34,491 nucleotides of DNA from an uncultured Paracoccaceae bacterium (lineage in GTDB: Bacteria > Pseudomonadota > Alphaproteobacteria > Rhizobiales > Amorphaceae), in NCBI GenBank assembly GCA_937884725.1, contig CAKZYH010000371.1, forward strand, positions 1 through 34,491, read 5' to 3'. Shown here in pieces: positions 1 to 7,633 of this stretch. The first letter of the stretch is position 1; every line of letters starts with the position of its first letter. Below the pieces are notes generated by a model. That model ran no database searches, was not told the DNA's origin, and saw nothing but the letters and a program-made list of their open reading frames with translations. Position numbers and translations under genes: made by a program.

Positions 1-395
1 CGCTGGCTGGACTGCACGTCATGCTCGTTGTGGGCGAGCATCATCACGCCGCGCCGGGAGAACATGACGTTGTAGTTCAGCTCCTGCGACAAGCCTTCCC
101 ACAGGTCCACCGAGTGATCGTAGAGGCGCGCGCTTTCATCGTAGAGATAATTGGAGCGGATGATGGTGGTGTTGCGCCCAGTATTGCCGCCACCGAGCCA
201 ACCTTTTTCCACCACCGCGACGTTGGTGATGCCGTGCTGTTCAGCCAGGTAGTAAGCGGCGCCAAGCCCATGGCCGCCTGCCCCGACGATCACCACGTCG
301 TACTCGGCCTTGGGCTGAGCCTCGGGCCACTGCTCGGTCCATTTTTCCAGGCCGAGCGCGTTCTTTAACAGTGCAAACGCCGAGTGCTGCGCCAT
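1..395 (-). CDS. soxB: Sarcosine oxidase beta subunit, N-terminal part (cut by window edge)
   Basis: This gene runs off the left edge, so only about the first 131 residues are visible. I translated it by hand because the ORF track omits it. It starts [20 protein letters not shown] dinucleotide-binding motif follows at about residues 33-42 ([12 protein letters not shown]), then the stretch [19 protein letters not shown], which is characteristic of the beta subunit of heterotetrameric sarcosine oxidase. In this family the subunit carries FAD and covalent FMN and oxidises sarcosine to glycine, passing the methyl group to tetrahydrofolate. The soxD, soxA and soxG genes usually follow and would lie outside the window. 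Its position beside gbcA, gbcB and dgcA fits the last demethylation step. A dimethylglycine dehydrogenase-type relative is less likely given these motifs. Confidence 0.85.
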   Translation of the reverse strand, partial: MAQHSAFALLKNALGLEKWTEQWPEAQPKAEYDVVIVGAGGHGLGAAYYLAEQHGITNVAVVEKGWLGGGNTGRNTTIIRSNYLYDESARLYDHSVDLWEGLSQELNYNVMFSRRGVMMLAHNEHDVQSSQ

Positions 396-529
396 GCCGT
401 CCCCGCATTGTGAGTAATCGCCCGCAAACGCCCTCTAATCTGCTTCAGAGCCGGTGTAAATTGAAGAAAATGGCATTGGCGCCGCAGTGCCCAAATGCAG
501 CCAAGTGCGGTCAAGGTGAGGGCAAGCCC

Positions 530-1459
530 TTAAAGCGGGTGGCTCTGCTCGCGGAACCGCGCGCCCAACCATTCGGTAAAGGCAACCACCGCAGGCACCT
601 CCGCCCGGTCGGCCGCGACCACGACGTGGTGACACTCTGCCGGCAGCACAGACCCGGTGCCGAAGCGCACCAGTCGGCCATCGCTGAGCGGTCGTGCCAG
701 CATGGAGTGCCACCCCAACACGATGCCCTGCCCATTGACCGCTGCGAAGACGGCGTCGCTGTAGTGGTTGAACGTCAGATAGCCTTGGCGGCGCAGCGGC
801 GGCATGCCGGCCATGGCAAACCATCGCGGCCAACTCAGCCAATGGGCCTCGTCATCGTGTGAGTCGCTTTCGATCAGTGTGACCCGCTCAAGGTCCTGCA
901 TATCGGCGTCTGGGCCGATCTGTTTCAGATAGTCCGGGCTGCACATCGGATAGGCAATTTCGGGCCCAAATGTGTCGACCACTGTCCCGTCCAAGAACGG
1001 ACCACGCCCGTAGCGCACCGCAACAGCGACATCATCGCGGCGAAGATCGAGCGGGGTGTCCTGGGTCACCACGCGAAGACGGATTTGCGGAAAGCGCTCT
1101 CGGAATGCGGGTAAGTTGGGCAAAAGCCAGAAGTGCGAGAACGACAAAGAGACAGAGACCGTCAGCTGGTCAGGTTCCTGCGCCCGGCGGACGCGAGCGA
1201 CCCCATCGCCGATGGTGCCGAAGCCGCTCCGCACTGCGGCCGCCAAAGTTTCGCCTTGAGGTGTCAGCAAAACCCGGCGCGGTTCGCGGCGAAACAGTGT
1301 CACGCCCAGCTCGTCTTCCAGCTGTTTGATCTGCCGGCTGACCGCCGCTTGGGTCACGCAAAGCTCGTCGGCGGCGCGGGTAAAGCCGCCCAGGCGCGCG
1401 GCCGCTTCGAACGCCGCAAGCGCATTCAGAGACGGCAGACGTTGGCGTGATCGGGCCAT
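530..1459 (-). CDS. LysR-family transcriptional regulator, GcvA-like
   Basis: A roughly 310-residue LysR-type regulator. The N-terminal winged helix-turn-helix spans about residues 7-65, with the motif FTRAADELCVTQAAVSRQIK and then LEDELGVTLFRR. A periplasmic-binding-protein-like effector domain follows (PCSP-type segment MCSPDYL, late GQGIVLG). This pattern is typical of the GcvA subgroup. The longer ORF begins at a GTG at 1468; I prefer the ATG at 1459 (MARSRQRLPSLNAL) because related proteins start near there. Neither start has a clear ribosome binding site. It is divergent from the gbcA operon and also lies directly upstream of soxB. It is therefore the natural candidate to control betaine and sarcosine catabolism, as LysR regulators commonly act on the divergent neighbour. 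That role is inferred from context. Confidence 0.9.
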   Translation of the reverse strand: MARSRQRLPSLNALAAFEAAARLGGFTRAADELCVTQAAVSRQIKQLEDELGVTLFRREPRRVLLTPQGETLAAAVRSGFGTIGDGVARVRRAQEPDQLTVSVSLSFSHFWLLPNLPAFRERFPQIRLRVVTQDTPLDLRRDDVAVAVRYGRGPFLDGTVVDTFGPEIAYPMCSPDYLKQIGPDADMQDLERVTLIESDSHDDEAHWLSWPRWFAMAGMPPLRRQGYLTFNHYSDAVFAAVNGQGIVLGWHSMLARPLSDGRLVRFGTGSVLPAECHHVVVAADRAEVPAVVAFTEWLGARFREQSHPL

Positions 1460-1611
1460 GGTCGACACTAAGCGCGTGATTTCTCACTGACATAAGCATA
1501 ACTCCAAGTCATCGTCAGCTAAAGTTTTTGTGCCGTTGCTCCACTTCGCGATTCATCCCAATCTCTTGGCTGTCGTCGTGAAGACAGTATTAACAACCCG
1601 AGACTCAGGAG

Positions 1612-1628
1612 TGCTGCATTATGCAGCA
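1612..1628. promoter_or_regulatory. Inverted repeat centred on the gbcA start codon
   Basis: The sequence TGCTGCAT-T-ATGCAGCA is a perfect 8-base inverted repeat with a one-base centre. Its right arm begins with the ATG of the gbcA-like gene. The AGGAG ribosome binding site (1607-1611) sits immediately to its left. It could be a protein-binding site, or an RNA hairpin (six pairs around an ATTAT loop) that masks the start codon. Chance occurrence is possible. Confidence 0.45.
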
Positions 1629-2907
1629 GATGGTGACGCCACTTTCAGCAGTGGAGTTCGCAGGCGATACCATCAGAGATTTGCTTCGGGCAAGGCTGCC
1701 CAACCATGCGTTGCCGGCGGGGCTCTACACGCGCAACGATGTCCTAGACGCCGACCTCGATGTTATTTTCCACCGCAATTGGATCGCAGTGGCGGTGGAA
1801 GCCGACGTTCCGGAGCCCGGTGATGTCTACGCGCTAACCATCGGACGCTCGCCAATCGTGATCGTGCGCGACGATGACGGCGAAGTCCGTGCATTTCACA
1901 ATGTGTGCAGCCACCGCGGCGCAAAGCTGGTCGACGATGGCCGGTCCATTGTTGGTAAGCTTGTGTGCCCCTACCACCAGTGGACCTACGAGCTCACCGG
2001 CGAACTCATTCGCGCGCCCCACATGGGCCAAGATTTCGCCAAGCAGCTCTACCACCTGAAAACCGTTGCGTTGCGCAACGTCTCCGGCGTCATCTTCGTG
2101 TGCCTCTCCGATGATCCGCCGCAGGATATGGACGAGAAGGCGGCCCTCATCGCAGAGCGCCTGGATGAATTTCGCTTAGCTGACACCAAAATCGCCCACG
2201 AGCGCGATATTGTGGAAAACGGCAACTGGAAGCTCACGATGGAAAATAATCGTGAGTGCTACCACTGCGCGTCCAACCACCCAGAACTGTCGATGGCCTT
2301 CTACGCGTCAGACTTCGGCTTTGATCCGGCCGACCAGTCCGAAGAGGAAGCGGCAGAGACCGAAGCACTCGACGTGGTCTACGCCGACCGTATCGCGGAG
2401 TGGGACAGCTGCGGCATGCTCCACGATGCGCTGAATTTCGCGTCCGGGCACGAGACTCACTTCCGCACGCAACGGCTGATCATCGGCGGCAACGGCGAAT
2501 CGCAAACGCCCGATCAGCGGGCCGCAAGCCGCATCCCCCTCGGCATCACCGAGGGCCGCAAGAACGGCGACGTGCACCTGTGGAGCAATAACCTCTGGGC
2601 GCACTTCATGGGCGACCATGCCGTTGTGTTCTTTTGTGTGCCGCTGACACCGGACACAACGCTGGTGCGCACAAAGTGGCTTGTGCACAAGGATGCCGTC
2701 GAAGGTGTCGACTACGATCTTGAGCACCTGACCCACATCTGGATCACCACAAATCAGGAAGATGCCGATTTGGTGGAGCGCACCCACAAAGGCGTGCAGT
2801 CGGCAGGGTACCGCCCCGGCCCATACTCGACCTTCAACGAAACCACCGTGAACGACTTCGTCACCTGGTACGTGGAACGCATGGTCGCGGCCGGACACGC
2901 CGACTGA
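1621..2907 (+). CDS. gbcA: Rieske non-heme iron demethylase, glycine-betaine type (GbcA-like)
   Basis: A 428-residue oxygenase alpha subunit. The Rieske [2Fe-2S] site is C96-x-H98 and C116-x2-H119 with 17 residues between (CSHRG, then CPYHQW). The mononuclear iron site appears in NNRECYHCASNHPEL, giving His215 and His220, with the acidic run NQEDAD near residue 378 as the likely third ligand. The C-terminal GPYSTFNE and WYVERM segments match the GbcA/stachydrine demethylase branch of the aromatic ring-hydroxylating family. It would use O2 and electrons from the next gene to remove one methyl group, as formaldehyde, from a quaternary amine. Glycine betaine is the best guess because a sarcosine oxidase gene is adjacent. 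Proline betaine or another betaine is possible. AGGAG lies nine bases before the ATG. It overlaps gbcB by one base. Confidence 0.88.
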   Translation: MQQMVTPLSAVEFAGDTIRDLLRARLPNHALPAGLYTRNDVLDADLDVIFHRNWIAVAVEADVPEPGDVYALTIGRSPIVIVRDDDGEVRAFHNVCSHRGAKLVDDGRSIVGKLVCPYHQWTYELTGELIRAPHMGQDFAKQLYHLKTVALRNVSGVIFVCLSDDPPQDMDEKAALIAERLDEFRLADTKIAHERDIVENGNWKLTMENNRECYHCASNHPELSMAFYASDFGFDPADQSEEEAAETEALDVVYADRIAEWDSCGMLHDALNFASGHETHFRTQRLIIGGNGESQTPDQRAASRIPLGITEGRKNGDVHLWSNNLWAHFMGDHAVVFFCVPLTPDTTLVRTKWLVHKDAVEGVDYDLEHLTHIWITTNQEDADLVERTHKGVQSAGYRPGPYSTFNETTVNDFVTWYVERMVAAGHAD

Positions 2908-3962
2908 TGACAACTTTTCCCGCGGCAATGGCCGCCAAGCGGGTCGATTGGCCCAGCGACCAGTGGGGCACGCTGCGCTGCCTGCATGCGTGGAACGAAA
3001 CCCGTGATGTCAAAACGTTCCTGCTGGCACCGGACGACGGCAGCCGCATAACCTTCGACCCCGGTCAGTTCATGACGTTTCGCACCGCGCTGGATGGCCG
3101 GCCGGTGGAACGGTGCTACACGCTCTCATCATCTGCTGCGGGCGACCGCGCGGTGGCAATTACCGTAAAAGTGAAGCCCGGCGGCGCGATGTCCGGGCAC
3201 CTGCATAAAGCGCTAGCCCCTGGAGAACGCATCAGCGCGTTTGGGCCTGCAGGCGCCTTTTCGCCGGTGGAGCACCAGGCTGAGAAGTTCGCTCTCATCT
3301 CCGCCGGCAGCGGCATCACGCCGATGCTGTCCATGGTGCGCACCGCAGCCGATCTTGGGCTGCCCCTTGATGCAGACTTTGTGCACGTGGCGCGCACACC
3401 GCGCGACTATGTGGCGGCCGCTGAGCTGCGCGCCCTGAAGCGCCGCCTGCCAGGGCTCAGGCTCCACTTCATCCCAACCCGCCCGTCGGCGAAGAACATC
3501 GGCGGACGCTTGACCGCGGACGCACTCATTGAACTCGTGCCGGATCTGGCAGGCCGTATGGTCATGTGCTGCGGGCCGGAAGGGTTTATGGAATCGGTGA
3601 AGAACGCCGCCTTCGACCACGGCGTCCCGCCCGAATTCTACGCCGAGGAGTCTTTCGATTTCGGCCAAGAAGACGACGCGATCACCGACACCGGCGCTCC
3701 GGTCTGGCGCATCACGTTCGCCAAATCAGGCCGATCCTTCGATTGCCCTGCCGACACCACCATCTTGCGCGCCGCCAAAGCCGCAGGTTTCGCCATCGCC
3801 GCCTCATGCGCGAAGGGGATGTGTGGTACTTGCAAATGCGTCAAGATATCCGGCGATCTCGCCATGACCCACCAAGGCGGCATCCGCCAACGCGAAATCG
3901 ACCGCGGCTTCGTGCTACCCTGCTCCAGCCGACCGCGCGGCGACGTTGTGCTTGACCGCTGA
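2907..3962 (+). CDS. gbcB: Demethylase reductase component with FAD/NAD domain and C-terminal ferredoxin (GbcB-like)
   Basis: A 351-residue hybrid-cluster-reductase-like protein that delivers NAD(P)H electrons to the Rieske oxygenase. The flavin-binding motif ERCYTLSSSA is followed by the nucleotide-binding segment SAGSGITPMLS. The C-terminal plant-type [2Fe-2S] ferredoxin domain has Cys301, Cys306, Cys309 and Cys339 (C-x4-C-x2-C-x29-C). The start codon overlaps the gbcA stop (TGATGA), so translation is probably coupled and the two subunits made together. Domain order FNR-like then ferredoxin matches GbcB and other ring-hydroxylase reductases. The partner assignment rests on adjacency and overlap. 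Confidence 0.88.
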   Translation: MTTFPAAMAAKRVDWPSDQWGTLRCLHAWNETRDVKTFLLAPDDGSRITFDPGQFMTFRTALDGRPVERCYTLSSSAAGDRAVAITVKVKPGGAMSGHLHKALAPGERISAFGPAGAFSPVEHQAEKFALISAGSGITPMLSMVRTAADLGLPLDADFVHVARTPRDYVAAAELRALKRRLPGLRLHFIPTRPSAKNIGGRLTADALIELVPDLAGRMVMCCGPEGFMESVKNAAFDHGVPPEFYAEESFDFGQEDDAITDTGAPVWRITFAKSGRSFDCPADTTILRAAKAAGFAIAASCAKGMCGTCKCVKISGDLAMTHQGGIRQREIDRGFVLPCSSRPRGDVVLDR

Positions 3963-3986
3963 CGCAGGACCGGAAAGCTGACAGCC

Positions 3987-6023
3987 ATGCGTTTTGACCC
4001 CCTCCTTCAGCCCCATCAGCTCAAACACCTCACGCTGCGCAACAGGATGATGTCCACCGCGCACGAGCCCGCCTACACCGAAGGCGGCCTGCCGAAGGAA
4101 CGCTACCGGCTCTACCATGCTGAGAAGGCCAAGGGCGGCATCGGTCTCACCATGATCGGCGGGTCGACCATCGTGGCGCCCGACGCACCGCAGTCGTTCG
4201 GCAACATCGAGATTTGGCGCGACGAGTGCGTGAAGTGGCTCGCCGAACTCGCCGACGATTGCCACGAGCACGGCGCGGCCGTGATGATCCAGCTGACCCA
4301 CATGGGCCGGCGCTCCTACTCAACGCGTGGCGAGTGGTTCCCGCTGATCTCCGCAAGCCATAAGCGCGAAGCCGCCCACAGGTCCTGGCCCAAAGCCATG
4401 GAAGACTGGGACATCCGCCGGACCATCACCGCCTACGCCGACGCGGCAGAAAAGGTGAAAGCCGCCGGCCTCGATGGCTTTGAAATCACCGCCTACGGTC
4501 ACCTCTTCGACCAGTTCCTCTCGCCGCTCACCAACGAGCGGACCGATGAGTATGGCGGCAGCCTCGAAAACCGCATGCGGTTCGGCTTTGAGGTTTTGGA
4601 GGCCGTTCGGGAGCGGGTCGGCCCTGACTACATCGTTGGCCTGCGCATGGTCTGCGATGAGGACGCCGACGGCGGCATCAGTCGCGAAGAGGGCCTCACC
4701 ATAGCCCACACCTTCGCAGCCTCCGGCCTCATCGACTTCATGAACGTCATTCGCGGCCACATCGACACCGAGGCCGGCCTGTCGAAGGTCATCCCCGGCA
4801 TGGGCGCACGCTCCGCCCCGCACCTGGACTTTGCGGGCGAAGTGCGTGCAAAAACTCGCCTCACCACCATGCACGCCGCCCGCATCCAGGATGTGGCAAC
4901 GGCGCGGCACGCGGTGGAAAGCGGCAAGCTCGACCTTGTGGGCATGACTCGCGCCCACATGGCCGACCCTCACATCATCAAGAAAATCATCGAGGGCAAC
5001 GAAGAGCAGATCCGCCCCTGTGTCGGCATGGGCTACTGCATCGATTCGATCTACAACGGCGAGGCGAGCTGCGTGCACAACGCCGCCACCGGCCGCGAAA
5101 AGACGATGCCGCACGTGGTCACCCGCGGCGATGGCGCACCCAAAAAGGTTGTCATCATCGGTGGCGGCCCAGGTGGTTTGGAGGCGGCCCGCGTCGCCGG
5201 CGCACGAGGTCACAGCGTCACTCTGTTTGAGGCGCAGGATGAACCTGGCGGACAAATCCGGCTCGGCGCAGCGCTCAAGCGGCGGCGGGAAATCTCCGGC
5301 ATTACGGACTGGCGCATGTCGGAATGCGAGCGATACGGCGTTGACATCCGCTGCAACGTCTACGCCGAGGCCGACGACGTCCTCGCTGAAGCGCCGGACT
5401 ACGTTGTGGTCGCCACCGGCGGTATGCCGGATTTCAGCTTCCTCAACGGCTCGGGCGAACTCGCCACCTCGTCGTGGGACATCCTGTCGGGTGCCGCGCG
5501 CCCGGCCAAAGACGTCATCTTGTTCGACGACAACGGCCAGCATCCCGGCCTCACTGCGGCAGAATTCATCTGCGGCACTGGATCGAACCTTGAGATCATC
5601 ACGCCTGAGCGCACCCTCGGCCCGGAAGTCGGCGGCACATCCTTCCCGCCCTACTTCAAAGCGTTCGGCGAGAACGACGTGCGCATCACAATCAACCTGA
5701 AGCTGGTCGGCGTCGAGCGGTCTGGAAATCGGCTTCTGACGCACTTTCACGACGAGTACGCCGACCGCATCCTGACGCGCGAGGCTGACCAGGTGGTGGT
5801 GGAAAATGGCACCGTGCCTCTGGAAGACGTCTATTTCGACCTACGCCCGCAATCCAAAAACTTTGGCGAGATCGATCTCGCCGCGGTGATGAATGATCGC
5901 CCGCAGGCGGTGGAGCGAAACGCCAGCGGCGCGTTCACGCTCTGGCGCGTGGGCGATGCCGTGGCGAGCCGGAATATCCACGCCGCCATCTACGACGCCC
6001 TGCGCCTGATGAAACACATCTAG
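3987..6023 (+). CDS. dgcA: Dimethylglycine / N-methylproline demethylase-type flavin Fe-S oxidoreductase (DgcA/StcD family)
   Basis: A 678-residue member of the trimethylamine dehydrogenase / 2,4-dienoyl-CoA reductase family. An Old-Yellow-Enzyme-type FMN barrel spans about residues 1-340 (FDQFLSPLTNERTDEYGGS). A cysteine cluster region (CVGMGYC, then ASCVHNAATG) and a Rossmann nucleotide-binding domain starting near residue 385 (VVIIGGGPGGLEAARVAG) follow. Length and layout match DgcA (dimethylglycine to sarcosine) and StcD (N-methylproline to proline). Between gbcAB and soxB, DgcA is the simpler call. It is 24 bases after gbcB, in the same operon. One oddity: where trimethylamine dehydrogenase has Cys348 as a [4Fe-4S] ligand, this protein has Met348, leaving Cys345, Cys351 and Cys362. 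Tyr30 replaces the Cys that anchors FMN in trimethylamine dehydrogenase. No separate DgcB gene is visible. Confidence 0.82.
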   Translation: MRFDPLLQPHQLKHLTLRNRMMSTAHEPAYTEGGLPKERYRLYHAEKAKGGIGLTMIGGSTIVAPDAPQSFGNIEIWRDECVKWLAELADDCHEHGAAVMIQLTHMGRRSYSTRGEWFPLISASHKREAAHRSWPKAMEDWDIRRTITAYADAAEKVKAAGLDGFEITAYGHLFDQFLSPLTNERTDEYGGSLENRMRFGFEVLEAVRERVGPDYIVGLRMVCDEDADGGISREEGLTIAHTFAASGLIDFMNVIRGHIDTEAGLSKVIPGMGARSAPHLDFAGEVRAKTRLTTMHAARIQDVATARHAVESGKLDLVGMTRAHMADPHIIKKIIEGNEEQIRPCVGMGYCIDSIYNGEASCVHNAATGREKTMPHVVTRGDGAPKKVVIIGGGPGGLEAARVAGARGHSVTLFEAQDEPGGQIRLGAALKRRREISGITDWRMSECERYGVDIRCNVYAEADDVLAEAPDYVVVATGGMPDFSFLNGSGELATSSWDILSGAARPAKDVILFDDNGQHPGLTAAEFICGTGSNLEIITPERTLGPEVGGTSFPPYFKAFGENDVRITINLKLVGVERSGNRLLTHFHDEYADRILTREADQVVVENGTVPLEDVYFDLRPQSKNFGEIDLAAVMNDRPQAVERNASGAFTLWRVGDAVASRNIHAAIYDALRLMKHI

Positions 6024-6631
6024 GCGGCGGTCGGCCGGCGGGTGAAGAGAAGCAGCACGCCAAACCCGATCATCCCGGCGCCCGATGCCCGCGTCATCCA
6101 TGTCGTCGCGCGCTGGCCGACTCCGGCGAACAACCGGCCGACAAGCGCGTAAGCCAACATCGCGACCACCTCGAGCGCGAGGAAGATCACGCCCAAAACC
6201 GCATAGCTCGCTGCGTAGTGCTGCGGATCCACAAACTGCGGAAAGAAGGCCGCAAAAATCAGGATCGCTTTGGGATTGCCAGCTGCCACCAGCGCCTCTT
6301 GCCGCGCGGCAGCGAAGAGGGGCCGCCCGTTCGCCTGCAACGCCGATCCGCTTTGGCTGGCGCCCCGCAAAATCCGCACGCCGAGATAAATGAGATAGGC
6401 CGCCCCAACAATCTTCACCGCCCAAAAGAGCTGCGCCGACACTGCCAAAACAACCCCGAGGCCAAGGCCAGCCAGCGCAATCATCGGCACAAAGGTCAAA
6501 AGCCGCCCGGTGCCCGCAGCGAGCGCAAAGGCTGGCCCGCGATGCATTCCGTTGGTCATGGCCAGCAAGTTATTGGGGCCGAACGCAAGGTTCAGCGCAA
6601 AACACGCGGGTATGAAGAGCGCTAAATCCAT
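6020..6631 (-). CDS. LysE/RhtB-family amino-acid exporter
   Basis: An integral membrane protein of 203 residues with about six hydrophobic segments. It has the family's N-terminal pattern (MDLALFIPACFALNLAFGPNN) and the conserved GNPKAILIFAAFFPQFV segment. Members export amino acids or related small molecules. I start at the ATG at 6631; the longer ORF adds 20 charged residues that do not look like this family. Its stop overlaps the end of dgcA by a few bases in convergent orientation. A role in exporting an amino acid released by betaine breakdown is possible but unproven. Confidence 0.85.
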   Translation of the reverse strand: MDLALFIPACFALNLAFGPNNLLAMTNGMHRGPAFALAAGTGRLLTFVPMIALAGLGLGVVLAVSAQLFWAVKIVGAAYLIYLGVRILRGASQSGSALQANGRPLFAAARQEALVAAGNPKAILIFAAFFPQFVDPQHYAASYAVLGVIFLALEVVAMLAYALVGRLFAGVGQRATTWMTRASGAGMIGFGVLLLFTRRPTAA

Positions 6632-6734
6632 GGGTCTCGCCTCCGGCAGGCGCACTTTGTGGCAAATGAACGCGCGCCAGAGCAGAGGCATTGGGGCGGG
6701 GCAGCCATCCAGCCCGCGCGCCGCAGCCGCAGGA

Positions 6735-7550
6735 CTACTGCCGCTCTGCCGCCTTCGCGTTGGTCTGCAACAGCCCCTTCAACTCCGCCACATCGTCGCT
6801 GAGTTTGGCGAGCGATGCGTGGACGGATGCTGCCTCATCGGCAAGTGCCACACGGCCTTCCGTCGCCGTCTCCTCCACCTGCTCTTGCATCGCCGAGACC
6901 ACAACGCCGATAAACAGGTTCAGCACCACAAACGTCGACAGAAGAATAAACGGCACGAAGAAAATCCAGGCGTAAGGAAACACCTCCATCACCGGCCGCG
7001 AAATTCCCATCGACCAGGATTCCAACGTCATGATCTGGAACAGCGTGTAAGCGGACGCGCCAAGTGTCCCGAAAAACTCCGGAAATGCCTCTTTAAACAG
7101 CTCAGTCGCCATCACCGATGCCACGTAAAACACGATGCACATCAAAAGGATGATCGACCCCATCCCGGGCAGCGCGGCAATCAACCCAACCACCACCTTA
7201 CGCAGCGATGGCACGACGGAAATCAGCCGCAGCACCCGCAAAATTCGCAAGGCGCGCAGCACCGAGAACGGCCCCGAATCGGGCATCAGCGCGATCCCCA
7301 CGATCGTCAGGTCGAACAGGCTCCAAGGGTCTTTGAAAAAGCGCGCCCGATGCGCGTAAAGGCGCATCGCGATCTCCACCACGAAGACGCCGAGGATCGT
7401 TTTGTCGATGGCAAGGAGCACCGGGCCGATGGCGGCCATCACGCTGGCACTGGTCTCCAGCCCCAACGTGATCGCGTTGATGATGATCAGCGCAGTGATC
7501 GACCATTCCCACGCTTTGGTGGCCAACAGGTGGGCGACCTTCTCGCGCAT
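6735..7550 (-). CDS. Bacterial single-domain voltage-gated sodium channel (NaChBac/NavMs type)
   Basis: A 271-residue ion channel subunit that should assemble as a homotetramer in the inner membrane. Six transmembrane segments are recognisable. The S4 voltage sensor carries regularly spaced arginines at about residues 99, 102, 105 and 108 (LRALRILRVLRLI). The pore selectivity filter is TLESWS at residues 175-180, the signature of bacterial sodium channels. S6 (FVVLNLFIGVVVSAM) leads into a charged, probably coiled-coil C-terminal tail (about 222-265), as in NavMs and NaChBac. Such channels are found in marine and alkaliphilic bacteria, where they link membrane voltage to Na+ entry and possibly motility or pH control. 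It lies about 100 bases upstream of the LysE gene on the same strand. Co-transcription is possible. Confidence 0.93.
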   Translation of the reverse strand: MREKVAHLLATKAWEWSITALIIINAITLGLETSASVMAAIGPVLLAIDKTILGVFVVEIAMRLYAHRARFFKDPWSLFDLTIVGIALMPDSGPFSVLRALRILRVLRLISVVPSLRKVVVGLIAALPGMGSIILLMCIVFYVASVMATELFKEAFPEFFGTLGASAYTLFQIMTLESWSMGISRPVMEVFPYAWIFFVPFILLSTFVVLNLFIGVVVSAMQEQVEETATEGRVALADEAASVHASLAKLSDDVAELKGLLQTNAKAAERQ

Positions 7551-7633
7551 CGGCGCACTCTCCAGGTTCTAAAAAGCACCCGGGAGATTGGCGCGGCGAC
7601 GACGCCGGGCAAGCGCCGCCGTCGCGCAGTAGC

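Noticed and set aside
1469-1611. LysR binding site of the T-N11-A type in the divergent region
   Set aside because: Several loose matches exist but none has convincing symmetry, so no site is claimed.
4320-5750. 476-residue minus-strand ORF
   Set aside because: It lies wholly antisense to the dgcA-like gene, whose product has clear family motifs throughout. Long antisense frames are common in GC-rich coding DNA, and this one shows no recognisable domain.
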